From contig JAFFJZ010000006.1 in assembly GCA_018340375.1 (NCBI GenBank), positions 16,811,501-16,875,500 of the forward strand: a stretch of 64,000 nt of DNA. The letters are read 5' to 3'. Positions within the stretch are counted from its first letter, which is position 1. Every line of letters begins with the position of its first letter. Of this stretch, positions 1 to 47,627 are shown piece by piece. This DNA comes from Gonatopus flavifemur (taxonomy: Eukaryota > Arthropoda > Insecta > Hymenoptera > Dryinidae). A program made the translations under genes and the position numbers. The notes under the pieces were generated by a model that did no database searches, was not told where the DNA came from, and saw only the letters and a program-made list of their open reading frames with translations.

Positions 1-3000
1 CTATCATTGCGCAATCCAAGCCACTAAATTCGACTTGGTTTTTCTTCTCTCCAAGGAGAAATATAATATCAAATTTGAAAGTATATTTTATACAGAAACG
101 GAGGAGGGTTCTTCTGCGATTTCTGGTACACCGAGTTCGCTCTCTCGCTTTCTCGTTAAGGTGTCTAAGCTCAAATGGAGAAAGGAAATCTAATTATAGA
201 AGTCGTTGTGCCGTGGAGCGTAATAGTGAAAGAAGAAGTAGAAGTAAAGAAGAAGTAAAGAGAAGGGTGTGAGTAGAGCGCGGGCGTACGGAGAGAGAGC
301 CGAGAATCGCTTGTTGCATTGGGCGGCCATAAAATGCAGGCTGCATCCGCTTGGCGCAGATGTACTCGGGCCAGAGGGCTGGAGCTCCCGCTTGTACGTA
401 CAACAAGCACAAGTACGTTTGCTCTTGCCTAAAAGATCTCCCGTTTCGGGGTTATGCCGTCCAAACCAGAGATTTATAATACATATATATTGTCCGGTAC
501 AATGAACTTGAACTAGGACCTGCACGGATACAACCCGCAAGACTGGTCTGTCCTTCAATTTTTTTTCCCCTCAAGGGACATTGATCTGACGAACTTCATC
601 TGCGAAACACAAATGACAAAAGAATTTTTTCACAAGGATGTACTCTTAATGTTTTCGTTTCATTAAACTTCATCCTGTGAATTCAAATTCGAGTCTCGTG
701 AAGTTCTAAACCAATGGGTGGTGGCTCGGCTCGTGGTCGCAATTCAATCATTACTTCCACAGAATTGTCATCCTAAATAAATTCATGTTTTCGGATGTGG
801 GTTGAATAACTCTCAATTCAACTCAGGATATGAAACGATTGTTTTTTTTTTCTTCTTCTTTTTATATCGAGTATTATAGCTAATGAACGTACTTTAATCT
901 TATAATGATAATTATATCCAGCGATACGTGTTACGTGATTCGAGATTATAACTAAATTCTAAGACGAATTGATCATCATCGATTACATAAGAGATAGAAT
1001 TAACGAGTTAACGATACGAGATCGGCATATTTCAAAGAAGGCATTGGAGTATGTCTCATCATCGCACGTGGTGGAACACGATTGTACTAGACTACGAACA
1101 AGTTCATTCATCGAGTGGGAGCCATGTGATAGACAGTAACTCCTTCCTGCGGTAAAACTTCCTGCTTCTTGAAATGCGGTGGTATACGATAATCATAAAA
1201 GTAATTCGGTAGAAAAACCAAGAACCCAGGAACTTGGTTCGTGTTTTTTTTGTTTTGTTTTTTTTTTCATGTTCCGGCGGAACGAAGATTAATCGAAACG
1301 TTGTTTTTGTTTTGTACTCTCTAGTAGTTTTAATTTTAGAATTCAAATTTAGCAATCGATCAGAAATTGATTTTCAAGCGTTTGTGTTTTGGTAATATTA
1401 TGACCGAGCGAGCGATCCCCTGTGTGGGGTTTAATATTGTTTCTTCAGAAGGGAAGAATTAATAAAAGGAGAAAAAGTGAGTTGGCGTGTGCCCATGACG
1501 CGAGTGTGACCATTTAAGGGCTAGGCAAAGCTGCTGCTTGCTAATTTTAGATCAACTCCAGGGGCCTTCGGAAGCGAATCGGCAGCTGGTGAGATTCTAA
1601 ACGAAGAGTTATACTGGCCGAGTAGAAAGAACGCACGTGGTGGGCCCAAGAGCGTGTCACATCGTTCATGCAAGACGGACAACGGACTACGGACATGCGA
1701 CGGGTTATTCCCCTCCTCCCTTCAAAGTTTGATTCCTAAAGGGGGTCACCAAAGCCACCCCGGTGCGAGCCTTCGCAGATGCCCAGATTTCACGCCCAAA
1801 GTCATTTCATATACGAGCGTTTAAAACGAATTTTCTAATTCATTCGATATTCCAATTGTAAATTGTAATCCCGAGAGGAGAAACATTACTTTTCCCGATA
1901 GAATAAGTGTGGAAGGAAAAAAGGGTGGACGCGTGTAGAAGAAAATTTCAAAGAGAGAAAGAAAGATACGCGCGAGATCTGGCAGCGGCTGGTGCAACAG
2001 CGGATGTTTGAAGCTGATGAAACTTAAGCGGTGGTTTTCTCTTTCTCCTTTTCCTCATTCTGATATACACTTGCGTATATGTGTATATATATATATACAT
2101 ATTTATCCATATACCTTAGTTCTTCCTGCTATGTTTTCGTCGACCACGTACGTGGGTCCCGATAATATCCGTGGTTCACGACGAAAGGAACTACTTCCAC
2201 AGGCGGATGTGATGTTTAAGACAACACACATACGTAGTACCAGATTGAAAAAAAAATCCCTTAATGTAAATAGAAATACGTAGCTAGTAGGCTCATGGTG
2301 GTTTTCGGCCACCGTGCTCTTGCTTTTATGATCTTCGTTCTAAGATATACGTAAGGATTGATTATTGTTTTACGTTTATATCGAATACCGTCTGTTCATC
2401 ATCTGAAAAAATCCAACATGTGCACGGTATTTTGAATAATCCATTGAAATTTATGTATTTGAACACGTGTTACCATTATGAAACGTGTATTTCGTATAGT
2501 CTCGTAATGTGTATCGGATATAATTTTAAAATAAATAAAACAACAATTTGAATGACTTTGAATGATCGCGATTCGAGTCTCCGCATTTAAATTTGAATTC
2601 CTCAAACCTCTTTCTTATGGGATTTTAATGAGGCGATAATTGAGAAAATGTCATTTTTTTTCTCTCACGAAATTACGTGTTGACGAAGGTTTAGACACGG
2701 GCGTGTTTGGAGTAAAAGTAATGTGATCACCATAAAAATGTGTACACTTGCTGGTCGGTTCGTCCCCGGGGAGTCCCTTGGGGTCTCTTGACCTGCAACA
2801 ACCTGCCGTGAAGATTGGGAAAAACTATATACTTCCTCGTTGTTCTCGCAGAAAGTGAAAATCCCGGGACCTCGAGAAGCAGAATTTTCAATAACACATG
2901 TTATTACCGTTTCGAATGAAAATGTTGCAAAGCCCGAGGTATTATCGCATCGAGCTATGGCTTGGCTCGAATGTGCGAGCCACGTGGTCGTCGCATTTGT

Positions 3001-4295
3001 GATACTCCTTCTTCATGACTCCTGCTGAGGCGTCCGAATGACATCTCCCACAGTTTTCCAACCACCATGTGCTGTGAAACTTGAGCAGAAATCCTTTTTG
3101 GAATTGTACTTGGATTTTTTTGCTGCTTCTTTTTGAAATATGAGGTGCGTCGAAGAAATCAGATACATCAAAAGCAGACCAACGGACCTCTTCACCTCCT
3201 TGATAAGTAAATATACAACATACTCTCTCTGTGGGAAAAAAGCTACAAATTTGAGTTAAAATGGAAATAATAATGAGTTAATAGGGAACACGGTTAACGT
3301 GTAATCAAAAGCATTCTCACGTAAATGTCCTCTTTTCTTTCTCTCGACGTCTTTCCTTTTTGAGTATCACCTGCTCCTATTGTTTAGTTGCAGTGCATTG
3401 CGAACTTACACCATACCGTACCAGCGTCCGGTGCGCAATCGAGCGGGTTTTGCCTGGGCGCGTGCCCGCGCCTCGTCGAAATCTGACACTCTTACTTTTA
3501 CGACACTTTACGCAGCAGCCCGTGTTTCAATAAAAGCTCTGTATGTAAAATCGAAAGAGGAAGAGAAAGAGAGAGAGCGAGAGAAAGAAGTTTGTGCTTT
3601 TCGCGTACACTCGGCACAAGCGCCGCTCGCACATGTCCAACGAAATCGTAATTCCGAGGGTAAGCACGTACGATCTCATTTTGTGGTAGCAGATGCCAGA
3701 GTAATGTTCAAAGAGAAATGATTTCTTCGGATCGTTCGTCCCTTTCATTTTTTTTCTCCTTTTTTTTGTTTTGTTCCACATATAAGCCAGGAGAAACAAT
3801 TTCTTCAAATCTAATAAATCATTTTTCTTTCTCGCGTTCTTTCGAACCAGAATTTGAAATGCAAACTCATATTTTCAACATTTTTCATTGAACCGATCGA
3901 ACGAACAACATTGAATTGTAGTCAATTTCCTTGAAAGACATATGTGACCTATTAAGTAATAACGTGAATTAATTCGCCGATTCGTAACTGAAATCTGATA
4001 ATTATATCTAAAATATTGGATGAATTTTGATTAGTCGGTAACTGAATTTTAATTTAAAAATCGGTACATCGTAATAAATAATAATAGTATAAGATATTAC
4101 AAAAAAATTTGTCATATAATGATCTTGCTTCAAACTTTGTTCAATATTATATTTGTGTACAAGTCAATAGATAAATCTATTACCAACATTTACTTACATT
4201 TATAAAATGTACATAAAATTCATTGAAAATAAACGCTAAATACCTGATTGTACAGATAACAATAGTGTGCGCTACTCAAGAGTGTTAATATCGGA
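1..4295. other. Flank downstream of furry, no confident gene
   Basis: I find no convincing coding exon here apart from a weak small ORF at 3013-3195. The stretch contains a less AT-rich patch around 1480-1800 with several CpGs, an (AT)n/(TATA)n run near 2075-2100, polypurine runs near 1900-1970 and 3550-3590, and T-rich runs. The patch could be a promoter or untranslated exon of a gene beyond the left edge, but no splice-consistent model was found. The part just below 4296 should hold the furry 3' UTR. An ATTAAA-like poly(A) signal on the minus strand is possible near 4046-4051, but it is weak. Confidence 0.4.
3013..3195 (-). CDS. Possible small secreted-peptide ORF (60 codons)
   Basis: This minus-strand ORF begins MKRSVGLLLMYLISS, which looks like a signal peptide (positive n-region, hydrophobic core). 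A short Lys/Ser-rich stretch follows, ending in TPQQES and a stop. I recognise no family, no dibasic amidation site and no clear cysteine pattern. An overlapping plus-strand ORF also begins with a hydrophobic segment, so the open frames may be chance. It has no visible promoter or exon partner. I list it only because of the signal-peptide-like start. Confidence 0.18.
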   Translation of the reverse strand: MKRSVGLLLMYLISSTHLIFQKEAAKKSKYNSKKDFCSSFTAHGGWKTVGDVIRTPQQES

Positions 4296-38039
<33,744 letters not shown>

Positions 38040-39600
38040 GATTTCACAAGAGTATTCTTGTAGTTCTGCAAATTTTCACAATTTCTTTGATCGGATCAAT
38101 TTGATCACTCATGATGTTTATCAACTATCAAAGTAATTCGATATTTCGATTGATTAATAAATAAAATATTAATTGATTAATTAATTTACCTATTAAGTCA
38201 TTTTGTTCGACTGCTCAGATATTCAATGTTTATCTGTAACATTATGCAATGAAAATTAACATGTAATGAAATTAAATCGTAAATTATTATTCTCTAAATG
38301 ACATTACTCGTTGAAACTTTTACATTTCTGATGGATTTCAGTTCATGGGTGATTTACAAGTAGATGTGAGTTATAAAATAGATTATATGTTGTTGTCGCT
38401 AATTGATGGATAAGTAATAAATAATTATTTACGAAGTGTTTGATGATCAATGAATGTTTAAAAACGAAAGTACTGGAGATTTATTGATATTTTGGAACTG
38501 AATGTGCAAATTCATTCCACCCAACAGTCTCATTTATATAATTTAGAAAATAAAATGAATTAATGCGCAACAACCAAAATATCACTTGCAACAGCCATAA
38601 CCTGTAACGTCAAAACTCATTACCATGTTAAAACCACTTGTAATGGAACTGATATTCATTTAATGAGTCATCATTGCACCGTGCATAGATAATAACAAAT
38701 CAAATCTCTAGGTGATAACAATACAATCCCTGCTTTGGCGTTTATCAATCTACTAAGAATTCTGACACTTGAGAAAAAATCCGGCACGATTCATATTCAG
38801 TGTATTCCTTCGTTCAATGATCAGACGAAAACCAGCTATTACGAGACTATGACTCTATGACTCTATGTACCGTTCCCTTTGTTCAGAACAATACTGCGTG
38901 ATATGGACTGCTTTATACTGCCGTGGTAATTTGTGGTAATAATGTAACGTTATGAATGTATATGCATTTAGAATTTTTATTGAATAAAAAGGTAAAGGAA
39001 TTCGTGTCAGCACAATTCTAAATTGAAATATAATCAAAAAATTCTATATTCAAAATTTCTTGAATTTTATCATTTTTCAACAATGTTCATAACTTTTTGT
39101 TGTTCGAAAGAATGATATAATGATATATTGATGCATTATTTGCTCTTCAAGACTTATAAAAGTATATGTAATGTTTGAATTTTTCTAGAACATCCCAAGT
39201 AGCATAAGAGGTTAGGAATGCTAAGATTGTTATTGGAAGACCTGCACATTTTATGCATAATCACAGAATAATATGTTGTAACGAAAATTCACATCCACAA
39301 AATCCCATGAATTATCGTTCAATTATCTCCTCGAATTAACTCCTTGGAACTGGGAACGTCGTTCGAAGAATGTACCACAAGATTTTGGATCCTCAATAGC
39401 TGAGTATTTTGTTATTCGATTACTGATTGGTTTCAATAAACGATTCAAACTTCAGCAACATGAAATAACCTTGAGATGTTTAATAAGGTTTGATGTAGCT
39501 TGCCTTGTTAAGAAGATGTCTAAGACAGGACGATACGTGAAATCTAATACACAAACTTGATTCCATATGTAGATTGACAACGATCCAAATGAAAAAATGT
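38040..39600. other. fry: Upstream of furry start codon
   Basis: A TTTGCAG acceptor at 38072-38066 on the minus strand precedes the ATG by about 26 nt, so at least one more 5' exon lies upstream. I could not pick it out. A MITE remnant sits at 39290-39460. Otherwise AT-rich sequence. Confidence 0.4.
39290..39460. repeat. MITE copy, right end intact
   Basis: Ends ATAAACGATTCAAACTTCAG then CAACA, with interior CTTGGAACTGGGAACGTCG and AGCTGAGTATTTTGTTATTC shared with the 15.5, 45.2 and 47.6 kb copies. The left inverted end is eroded. Confidence 0.65.
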
Positions 39601-39602
39601 TC

Positions 39603-39855
39603 AAATAATGCTATCATAATGGGGATGTGGAGCCAAGAAATGTTCGCACCATGTTGTCAAGGTTTCACTACCCTGTTGAAGAAGTCCGATAAGTGCTGAT
39701 ACATTCTGAAAAACTTCTGGACAAAAGCCCATTGGAATCTTACGGGGAATTTTATACATCTTTATGAGATTTTCTACATTGGCCAACAAAGTCTGATGTA
39801 ATCTAATTTTGTGTTCATTAATTCTCATAACGGTATTATAAAATCTCATAAATCC
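39603..39855 (-). CDS. Orphan exon-like ORF, 83 codons, unknown protein
   Basis: The minus strand has a good acceptor (CATTTCTTTAG|GGA) leading straight into 83 open codons ending in TGA. The peptide looks globular and helical, with motifs MRINEHKIRLHQTLLANVEN and IPMGFCPEVFQNVSALIGLL and an end HPHYDSII. Composition is unlike the simple-repeat ORFs nearby. I do not recognise the family, and I find no upstream partner exon between here and 51 kb. It may be a real terminal exon, a gene fragment, or a degraded transposon gene. Confidence 0.35.
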
Positions 39856-42800
39856 CTAAAGAAATGCTCATATAAAATCTTTCCTACTGAAAATACGAGA
39901 CAGAACCAGAGAAAAAATTGTCAGGATTTGAAAAGCAAAAACTGACAAACTTTTAATGCACCTGGTTTTGCCTGGATGTTTCAATTTAATAATTCCGAAC
40001 AAAACAAGGTAGAAAGTTTGTCAGTTTTGCCTTGATCACTGAAGAAAGAAACCGTTCAAAGCAAGGTATTGCTTTCTAAAACTTCAGATAAAAATGCTTG
40101 AATCTTTAGATGAAGGTTTCAATATTTTTCCCAAGGATATTTTGCAAGTCTTCCCTGGTGAGAAAAATTGATCTGAAAATTTCTTTGAATTTCACTGAAA
40201 AAATCTGGAAAATTCTTGCTTATTGAACACGTTTTTGTACTGAAAATTTCTCGGAATATCTATAAATATCTTTGAAAAACTTCCCACTGAAACTATCTGA
40301 AATTTTAAGATAATTCCTTCCATCAGGATTATTACTCAGTTAAGGACCATGGATTCCTTCAAGAGATGGACGAAATTTTGCTACGTACTTTCTGATCAAC
40401 TAGGCAATAAATACAAATTTTAAATCCACAATAATTGAGTAAATTACTTAAATTGAGCTTCGAATATGAAATTGCAACTGCAAATTATTGCTTAAAATTA
40501 TGCAAATGATTAAAAACATATTAATCTACAAATGTTGATAATTTTTCAACTCATTTTCTCATGTTTGGGGATGTGTTTTGAACTTTGAATTTATATTTAG
40601 AAGCCAAATCCTAGCAGTGACCTTTATCACTGCCCAGGTAGGAATATTCTATGAAAACCTATTACGAATGGTAGAATTTCCGATTAAATATCATTGAATT
40701 TCATTGAAACATATTCATTTTCACATTCGTCAATGAGATGTTATAGATTATTTATAACAAGGTGTATATTTAAAATTTGTAATTATTGCTTGATTATTTA
40801 AAAACTACGTAGCAAAATTTTGTTTGTTTTTTAATGCTCCATGACCCTTGAGGTACCATTTCTTATGACACAACTATACAAAGCAATATTGCAATTAAAT
40901 TTCTTTGAAATTTTACAAAAATCCCATAAGAGATGAGAAATTGATCGAAATATTGGTAAAAAAAATACAAATTTGATTTTCCATGAGGCACTAAAACTCT
41001 CAATTATAAATGAGAATGTAATCCTTCAACCATTCCAACAAGTTTTCAAATAGATTTCAAAAATAACTACAAGCGGAACTGTTTCTGATGTTCGAATACA
41101 GATTGGAGTTGCCAATATTTATATAACTCATACACAGAATGCTGTGAAAAATTAGTTCATTCTTGAAATAATATTGAAAAAAAAATCTTTTTTCGTTAGA
41201 TTACGATGAAATTGAATATCTAGCCGAACGGAAAGTTGAAACCTTAAAAAAGGTTGATAATTTTATCCGTTGTATTCAACTATATGCATCGGCCGTGACA
41301 TTGAAGCACTTCACATGCAGTTTAGTTTCTACTTTTGGAGGACACCGCAAGGCCTATTATTTCATTCTATAAAGAAAAATGAAAATTAAATCTGTGTGTT
41401 GGGCAAATTATCTTGAAGGGTGTGAAGTGTTCATTTTCAAACAAATAATTGTATGAAATTCTGTTCATTCGATTAATTTTGTGAATGAAAATAATTTTTC
41501 TTTTCCAACAATGTGAAATGAGCATTTCTCGAAGTGTAGGTTTGTTTCAAAACGTTCGTATATTGAAATTGTTATTTCAAAGAACTCTTCGGAATCAGGA
41601 AAAAAATTATCTCTGCACTTGGCGACCCTTGTACTATAAAAAAAAAATCATTGTGTAGTCTCTCTATTATTACACGCGAGTACTATGACATTGAAAAGAC
41701 GTAACACAATCAACGAATTGTATACATCGATTTATTCTGTTTCCAAATAGAATTAAGGAAATTAAAGCACTATTATTTTCCGTGATCACACGTAATGTGT
41801 GCCAATAGTATTTTAAGTGCATTGACCATTTAGTTAGACATTAATACTACAGTTACATAGCCACGAGTCTCACAGTTGTGTCGTCATTCAATCCAATCTA
41901 AAACATTCGAGACCCTCATCGTAAACCTGGTATAATATATCTGAGATAACGCATCAACTGTGTTAAATTCATCGTTCAAAGCGTCTTGCTGATTCAACAT
42001 TCTCATTTTTATTTTCAGTTTTAAAAATCAATTGTTAATGATTGAAAAATATTAAGAATCAAGTGAATGAATTTCCTTTCAAATTGCGCTCCGAATGACA
42101 AAAAAGAAACCGCAAAAAGCATTGGATTAAAATTATATAAAAATTAATATACATATAATTTAAAGTTCCATGAACTGTAAATATTAAATACCGAATGATT
42201 CATGTTTGGTCTTCCCAGTTATCTCGGTAACTTTAACCCAATGATCTTTCAATTGAATTTTCTTCTCTTGACGTTACTTTGATTCAATTGTAATCTTATT
42301 TGAGTTATCATTAATCGCAATTCAATTCTTATCGCGATTACGTTGCTTGAAAGATCTTGAGAATGTTATTGTTGAATCGATATGTGGATTTTTAGCGTTA
42401 CGAATCAATTATATGCAATACTTTTGTACCAGTTAAAGCCGGTCTTGATTAGGCTATATTAAGGCAATGAGCTACTTGTAAATTATAAATACAGGGCCCA
42501 AAATCAAGTTGATTTTTTCATCGATGTTGATGGTATTCAATGAGGGTTGGAGGATTACGTACACCTGTTTGCGTTGCAAACAGAGTAAATTTGGAAAATT
42601 ATTTTCAAGGTTTGAATGGTAGAAAAAATCAAAATTTATCATTTCACAATTTTTTGTTTATTAACTTTGTAATCGGAAAAAAAAATCCTTGTGTGAATGA
42701 AGTACCGATGAAAACCATGGCGCCTCCTCGTCGACATCGTTGTTTCATCAAAAATTCTTCAATCTGCAAAAATAACGGTCTGATGGAGAGAATTCAATCA

Positions 42801-45170
42801 AAGAAATGACAATATTTCAAACCTTAGCGTGCAATTTAAAAGAAAATAACATGAACTTACGACAAGTCTCTTCTCATTCAAGCTTCATACTCTACACTTT
42901 TTTAAATTTCAAAGGTATGTGACCCTGCAAGGGCGCTTTTCAACTGTTTTTCAAATGACAAACCCAATGGATGTTGATAAGATCTTTTATTAAACTACAT
43001 TTTAACGTAACATTTTCAGTTCTATAGTCTTAATAATTGTAAAATAAATGAAGACTGATAGATGCCACGGTCTGCCACACTGGAGTAAACATCTTCTTGG
43101 CAAATTAAGCTACAACAAAACATCGCATGCATTAAGAAAAAAAAATCTTGATATGCCTGAGTCAGAACTTAATCGTTGCAAGTAAATCTTGTGTGAATTA
43201 TGGAACGGATGTATGAAATGTATCCTGAGAACATCCGAGTTCAGTAAACTCCGAGTAAAATCTCATAGATTGAGGGGTTTTTGATAATTAAATGAACGTT
43301 TATTCGATGTACATAAAATTTCCAAGGACGTCCATGACATATATTGGATATAAAACTGACGTCCGGTGTTATTTGTGGATCCACGTGGGTTCAAATAGAA
43401 CACGTGCGATTGAAGGTGCATGTATGTGCATATATACATGCGTGGATTTGTTTTGTTCTTAAAGACGACAATGTGTTAGGGTTACGCCACGCATTCTCCG
43501 CCTCTTTCTTTGCTTCAAACACTATTGTTCTTATGAACCAACAGTGCTAAAGCTCTTGAATGCTCATTGCGAAGAGCACTTCTCTCAACTAGAAAGGGAT
43601 ACGCATTTAGCAATGGTCTATTCTTCGCAAGGTCCACAATACATATACGAATGTATCTTGAAAATATATAAATACATCTTGCCACATCTTACTCCAATGA
43701 ACTTTATCGTGGTGTTGGGGTTCAATCCTGGCCATAAGCCAAAGTTACGCAAGTCCTGTCCTAATGACCTCCTTTTTCGACAAGAGCTTGACCTTGCGTC
43801 TTGTTCTTGAGGGGGCATATTTTCATTTACCCCCTGAACTTCCTGAAAAATCCTGGACATCCCCACCAGGGACTCAGGGATTATCCCAATCTTTTACATA
43901 ATTTCGAAAAACCATTCTTATATATTATTAATGTTTTGATTTTGAAAAGTGATAAGTGATAAGCCAGAATCTAACTTTGATGTATTAATTGATTTCAAGA
44001 GAAAAAAAATCTATTATCACTTTCGTTATTATACTATTTATCAAGATCATGTTGCCAATATCGATCGGTATGAGAACAGTATGTCGCGAGTATAACCATG
44101 CGGTAACGATGGTACGGGAATAACTAATTACAAATACGAATATATAACAATTTCATCTATATCCGTATAAGTTGGAAGAACATTGGTCATGTTTTTCTTT
44201 TGTCCCTGACATAGCGGTATGTTATCTTGTCGATTCTTTGAATTTTGAGACGATGGTTAACACTTGAAAAGGAAGTACCGTGAACATAAGTGCCTTATAT
44301 CACGTCGCAGTATATATTTAAATTTTTGACGACGAGACGAATGTTTTTTTTTTCTTTTTAGTTCACGAGAGAGAGAAATAAATGTTTTTATGTAACGAGA
44401 AGCTTATACAACTACATTGGAATAGTTGGGAAGAATGATAAATTGATCATGCTCGTGAAAATTCGATTTTCGCATTCAAATTGAATTTTAAACATTTAAT
44501 GATATTAGAAAAACAAATAATTCCATGGAACCAGATGAAGTGGGAAATGAAAAACCTCTGTATCATGGAAATCACCCTGTTTAATCGCAAAAAAAATTGT
44601 TGTATGCGCGATTATTCCAATCTGACATTGAATGTCAATCATTTCAGCATATTTTAACATGGGATTATGAATAATCGCCCGATTATTTGCAATTGTCAAT
44701 GAAACATAGATTATTGTTTCGAATGTATACGTTCGATAATCCAAGAATGCAGTTGGAAAATGTTCTCAAAATATCGATAAAATATTACAACAATGTTGTC
44801 TAAATGAAGATAACACGTTTTGATGAATTCTCCATTGAATTCGATAAAAATTCATAAATTTTGGAAATTATATATAATTTGATATAATTTATATATAAAA
44901 TTTCAAAAAATTTTCCCTCTTGGAATCCGTTAAGGGAATACGAGCGCCTGTTCTTTCGTCAATTTTGTCGGGACAAACTACGTATATTGACTCAAAATAT
45001 CTCTTTTTACAGCATCTCTTGAAACGCTAAAGAAGTGCTGTACAGAGAGATATTTTGAATTAATGCACGCATTTTTTTGTAGTTTGTCCCGTCAAAATTA
45101 TACCGCTCTTATCATAAATTTTTATGGTTCATACGCGATAGAATCTGAAATTTTAATATTAGATAATTTT
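39856..45170. other. Gene-poor, transposon-derived stretch
   Basis: Contains the TIR element at 40336 and fragments of dispersed repeats: ATGAAAACCATGGCGCC at about 42705 resembles ATGAAAACCATTGCACC at 46660, and GTAAACATCTTCTTGGCAA near 43085 recurs at 59830. No ORF here has a recognisable protein; open frames are short and AT-driven. Confidence 0.5.
40336..40858. repeat. TIR element, about 75-bp inverted ends
   Basis: Left end CAGTTAAGGACCATGGATTC with GAAATTTTGCTACGTAC is matched inverted at the right by CTACGTAGCAAAATTTTG and TCCATGACCCTTGAGG. A second, reversed copy lies at 46070-46384. No transposase. Confidence 0.75.
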
Positions 45171-45302
45171 TTCTGAAGTTTGAATCGTTTATTGAAACTA
45201 AACGAAAAGTCACACTCATTCAAAAATGTAGTACAAGATTTTGGGTGTTTAACAACCGAGGATTTTGTTATTAGTTTCAATAAACGATTCAAACCTCGAA
45301 AA
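45171..45302. repeat. MITE copy with both inverted ends
   Basis: Left CTGAAGTTTGAATCGTTTAT, right ATAAACGATTCAAACCTCG; the ends are inverted copies. The interior keeps ACAAGATTTTGGGTGTTTAA as in the related copies. Confidence 0.8.
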
Positions 45303-46069
45303 ACCACAAAACAATAAAAAACAATTTACCATAGTTATTTTCTATTGTGAATATCTCGCAGGACAGAGAAATGTTTTTCAACCAGTATTTCTCCACTGAC
45401 AAACCGAGTATTTTAGATCTTACAGCTTGAATAATTCAATACAGCGCGATGACTAATCTGAATAAACCAAGATTGATAGATATCGTGGACTGCTACGTTG
45501 GTGTAAAAATCTTCTCAGCGAATTGAGCTGCAACAAATACCAATTTTTTAATTCAATTTCACATTGTTTTTGTTTCTTTTCTTCCGATTGTTTCAATTTG
45601 TGGAAAACAATTTTCAGAATGAGTTTTCGTTTGGAAACAATGGATGCTTCCAACACCAGCAAATCCACTGATAACAAAATTTCACTTTTTACTTCGATAA
45701 ACAGGTATTTTCTTGAGAATGTAATATTCAATCAGTGTGGGGATTGAAACAGTTCTTACGCAATGAACATAGTACAATGTGAATCATTTTCTAGCTGTTG
45801 CTTGTTTCATTTCTTAATACTGTCAGGGTCAACGAACGTGAAGCGGAAAACAAATATTTTCTTCAACTAATTGAGTTTTTGAATTAAGAAAAATGAATAA
45901 TACGTTTACAAGTCGAAGAATGTTGAAAGAAAATTCAATTTTCAAATTCCTGGATATTTTTCTCAAATACTCGAAAAGCGAATACTGAAAATCTTTTGAA
46001 AACGTATGGAAAAAAGATCTTGAAGGGTCATATCAGGTTGATTGAGAAACACGATAACCGCTTTTTATA

Positions 46070-46384
46070 GCTAAGGGCCATGGAGCATTAAAATATTTTT
46101 AATATATAGCAATAAAGTTCACTGCTAGGATTTGGCTCTAAATATAAATCCACAGCTCAAAACACATTTCTAACCTAAGGGAATAAGTTGACAAATTATT
46201 GATATTTGTAGGTTGATATGTTTACAATCGTTTACATAATTTTAAGCAATCATTTGCAGTTCCAATTTAAGTAATTTACTTGATCATGGTGGATTTAAAA
46301 TTTGTATTTATTGCTTAATTGATCAGAATTTACGTAGTAAAATTTTGTCCATTTCTCGAAGGACTCTATGGTCCTTGATTCAAT
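46070..46384 (-). repeat. Reversed copy of the 40336-40858 element
   Basis: Read on minus it gives AAGGACCATAGAGTCCTTCG, GCAATAAATACAAATTTTAA, GCTTAAAATTATGTAAACGA and CCAAATCCTAGCAGTGAA, in the same order as the 40.3 kb copy. Shorter by an internal deletion. Confidence 0.75.
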
Positions 46385-47627
46385 CATTTTTTCCAATTGC
46401 AATATAACCGATTTTTCGGTGATTCCAACTAAAATGATACAGTTGTCTTGATTTTGTTATTATAAGTCAACTGATGCGAATTGTGCATGCGCTGAAAACT
46501 AAGTGAATTGGAAAGATTATTATAAAGGTCATATGGTGAGGACAAAATTATATTGCTGATTTTGAACTTTTGATTAACTTTTCAACTTTAAGAAGACAAA
46601 AATCAGAAAAATATTTCTCAATATCAATATTATTTTTAACGGATATGAATGAACGATTGATGAAAACCATTGCACCACCTCTTGTCGTATTATATCTTTC
46701 CCAAAAATTATTCAATCCGTAAAAAATTACGAAGAATCTTGGAGAGTAATGTAGTAATCGTAATCTGACGGAGCAATTTTTCTTTTCTTCAAAAATAAAG
46801 AAATTATAGTATTTCAACTTTTAGTATGAAATAAAATAATTACTATTTGAATCAATTCTACTAGTCAATCTGTTGAGGCCGAAGAGAACAGTTTTTTGGT
46901 AATGTTGGAGCTTCAAACTCATCAGGAGAAATGAAGAAACCGTGAAGAAGGAAGGAGGACGTATTATATCATTTTCGGGTGTGGTCTTTCGATCCCTGGG
47001 GTCTAAATGGTATTTTAAAGGCTCCAAAAAACAATATGATGCATTTTAAATAAAGAAATTATCGAAAGATGAACCGTTTCTTTGTTTCAACATTTGTTTA
47101 CGATTGAAAGAGTATGAAAATTTAATTTTAACTGTTAAAAGCGGTGACCTCGGATCTTCGTAGCCTCTGAAAAATAACTAAAATGGCGCGAAATTTGTTA
47201 TTCTCTGTTCAGAGTGTTCATGTTTTATCTAATTTCACATTATTTATTAAAAATGTTGGACAATTAACCGAGTGAAATTTTGATGTTTTAAATCCTAATC
47301 CAACAACCTATTGAGAGACTGATAATAATTGTTCATAGAGTAAAATGTAACGTCCCTGCTTAAAATTTTTTATTGTAAACTGTTTTCAAGACGAATAATT
47401 TTTAATACGTGTTTTGAATCGGTAATTCACTATTGTCTTTAGTTTTAAATTGATGATCCACCATTAATCTATATTTCTCAATAGTCCGTGTAGTTTTTGA
47501 TGAAAAAGGAACCATATCGTAATAGCAGTTTCCAATGGTGTGAAAATTCACTGTAGGGAACTATTAAAAATCAACTGTATTATTGAAAACTATCGACAAA
47601 TATTGCTATTGAAAACTTATATTATAT

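Noticed and set aside
190..558. Overlapping ORFs at the left edge
   Set aside because: Low-complexity Leu/Ser-rich translations of purine/pyrimidine runs, no domain or splice support.
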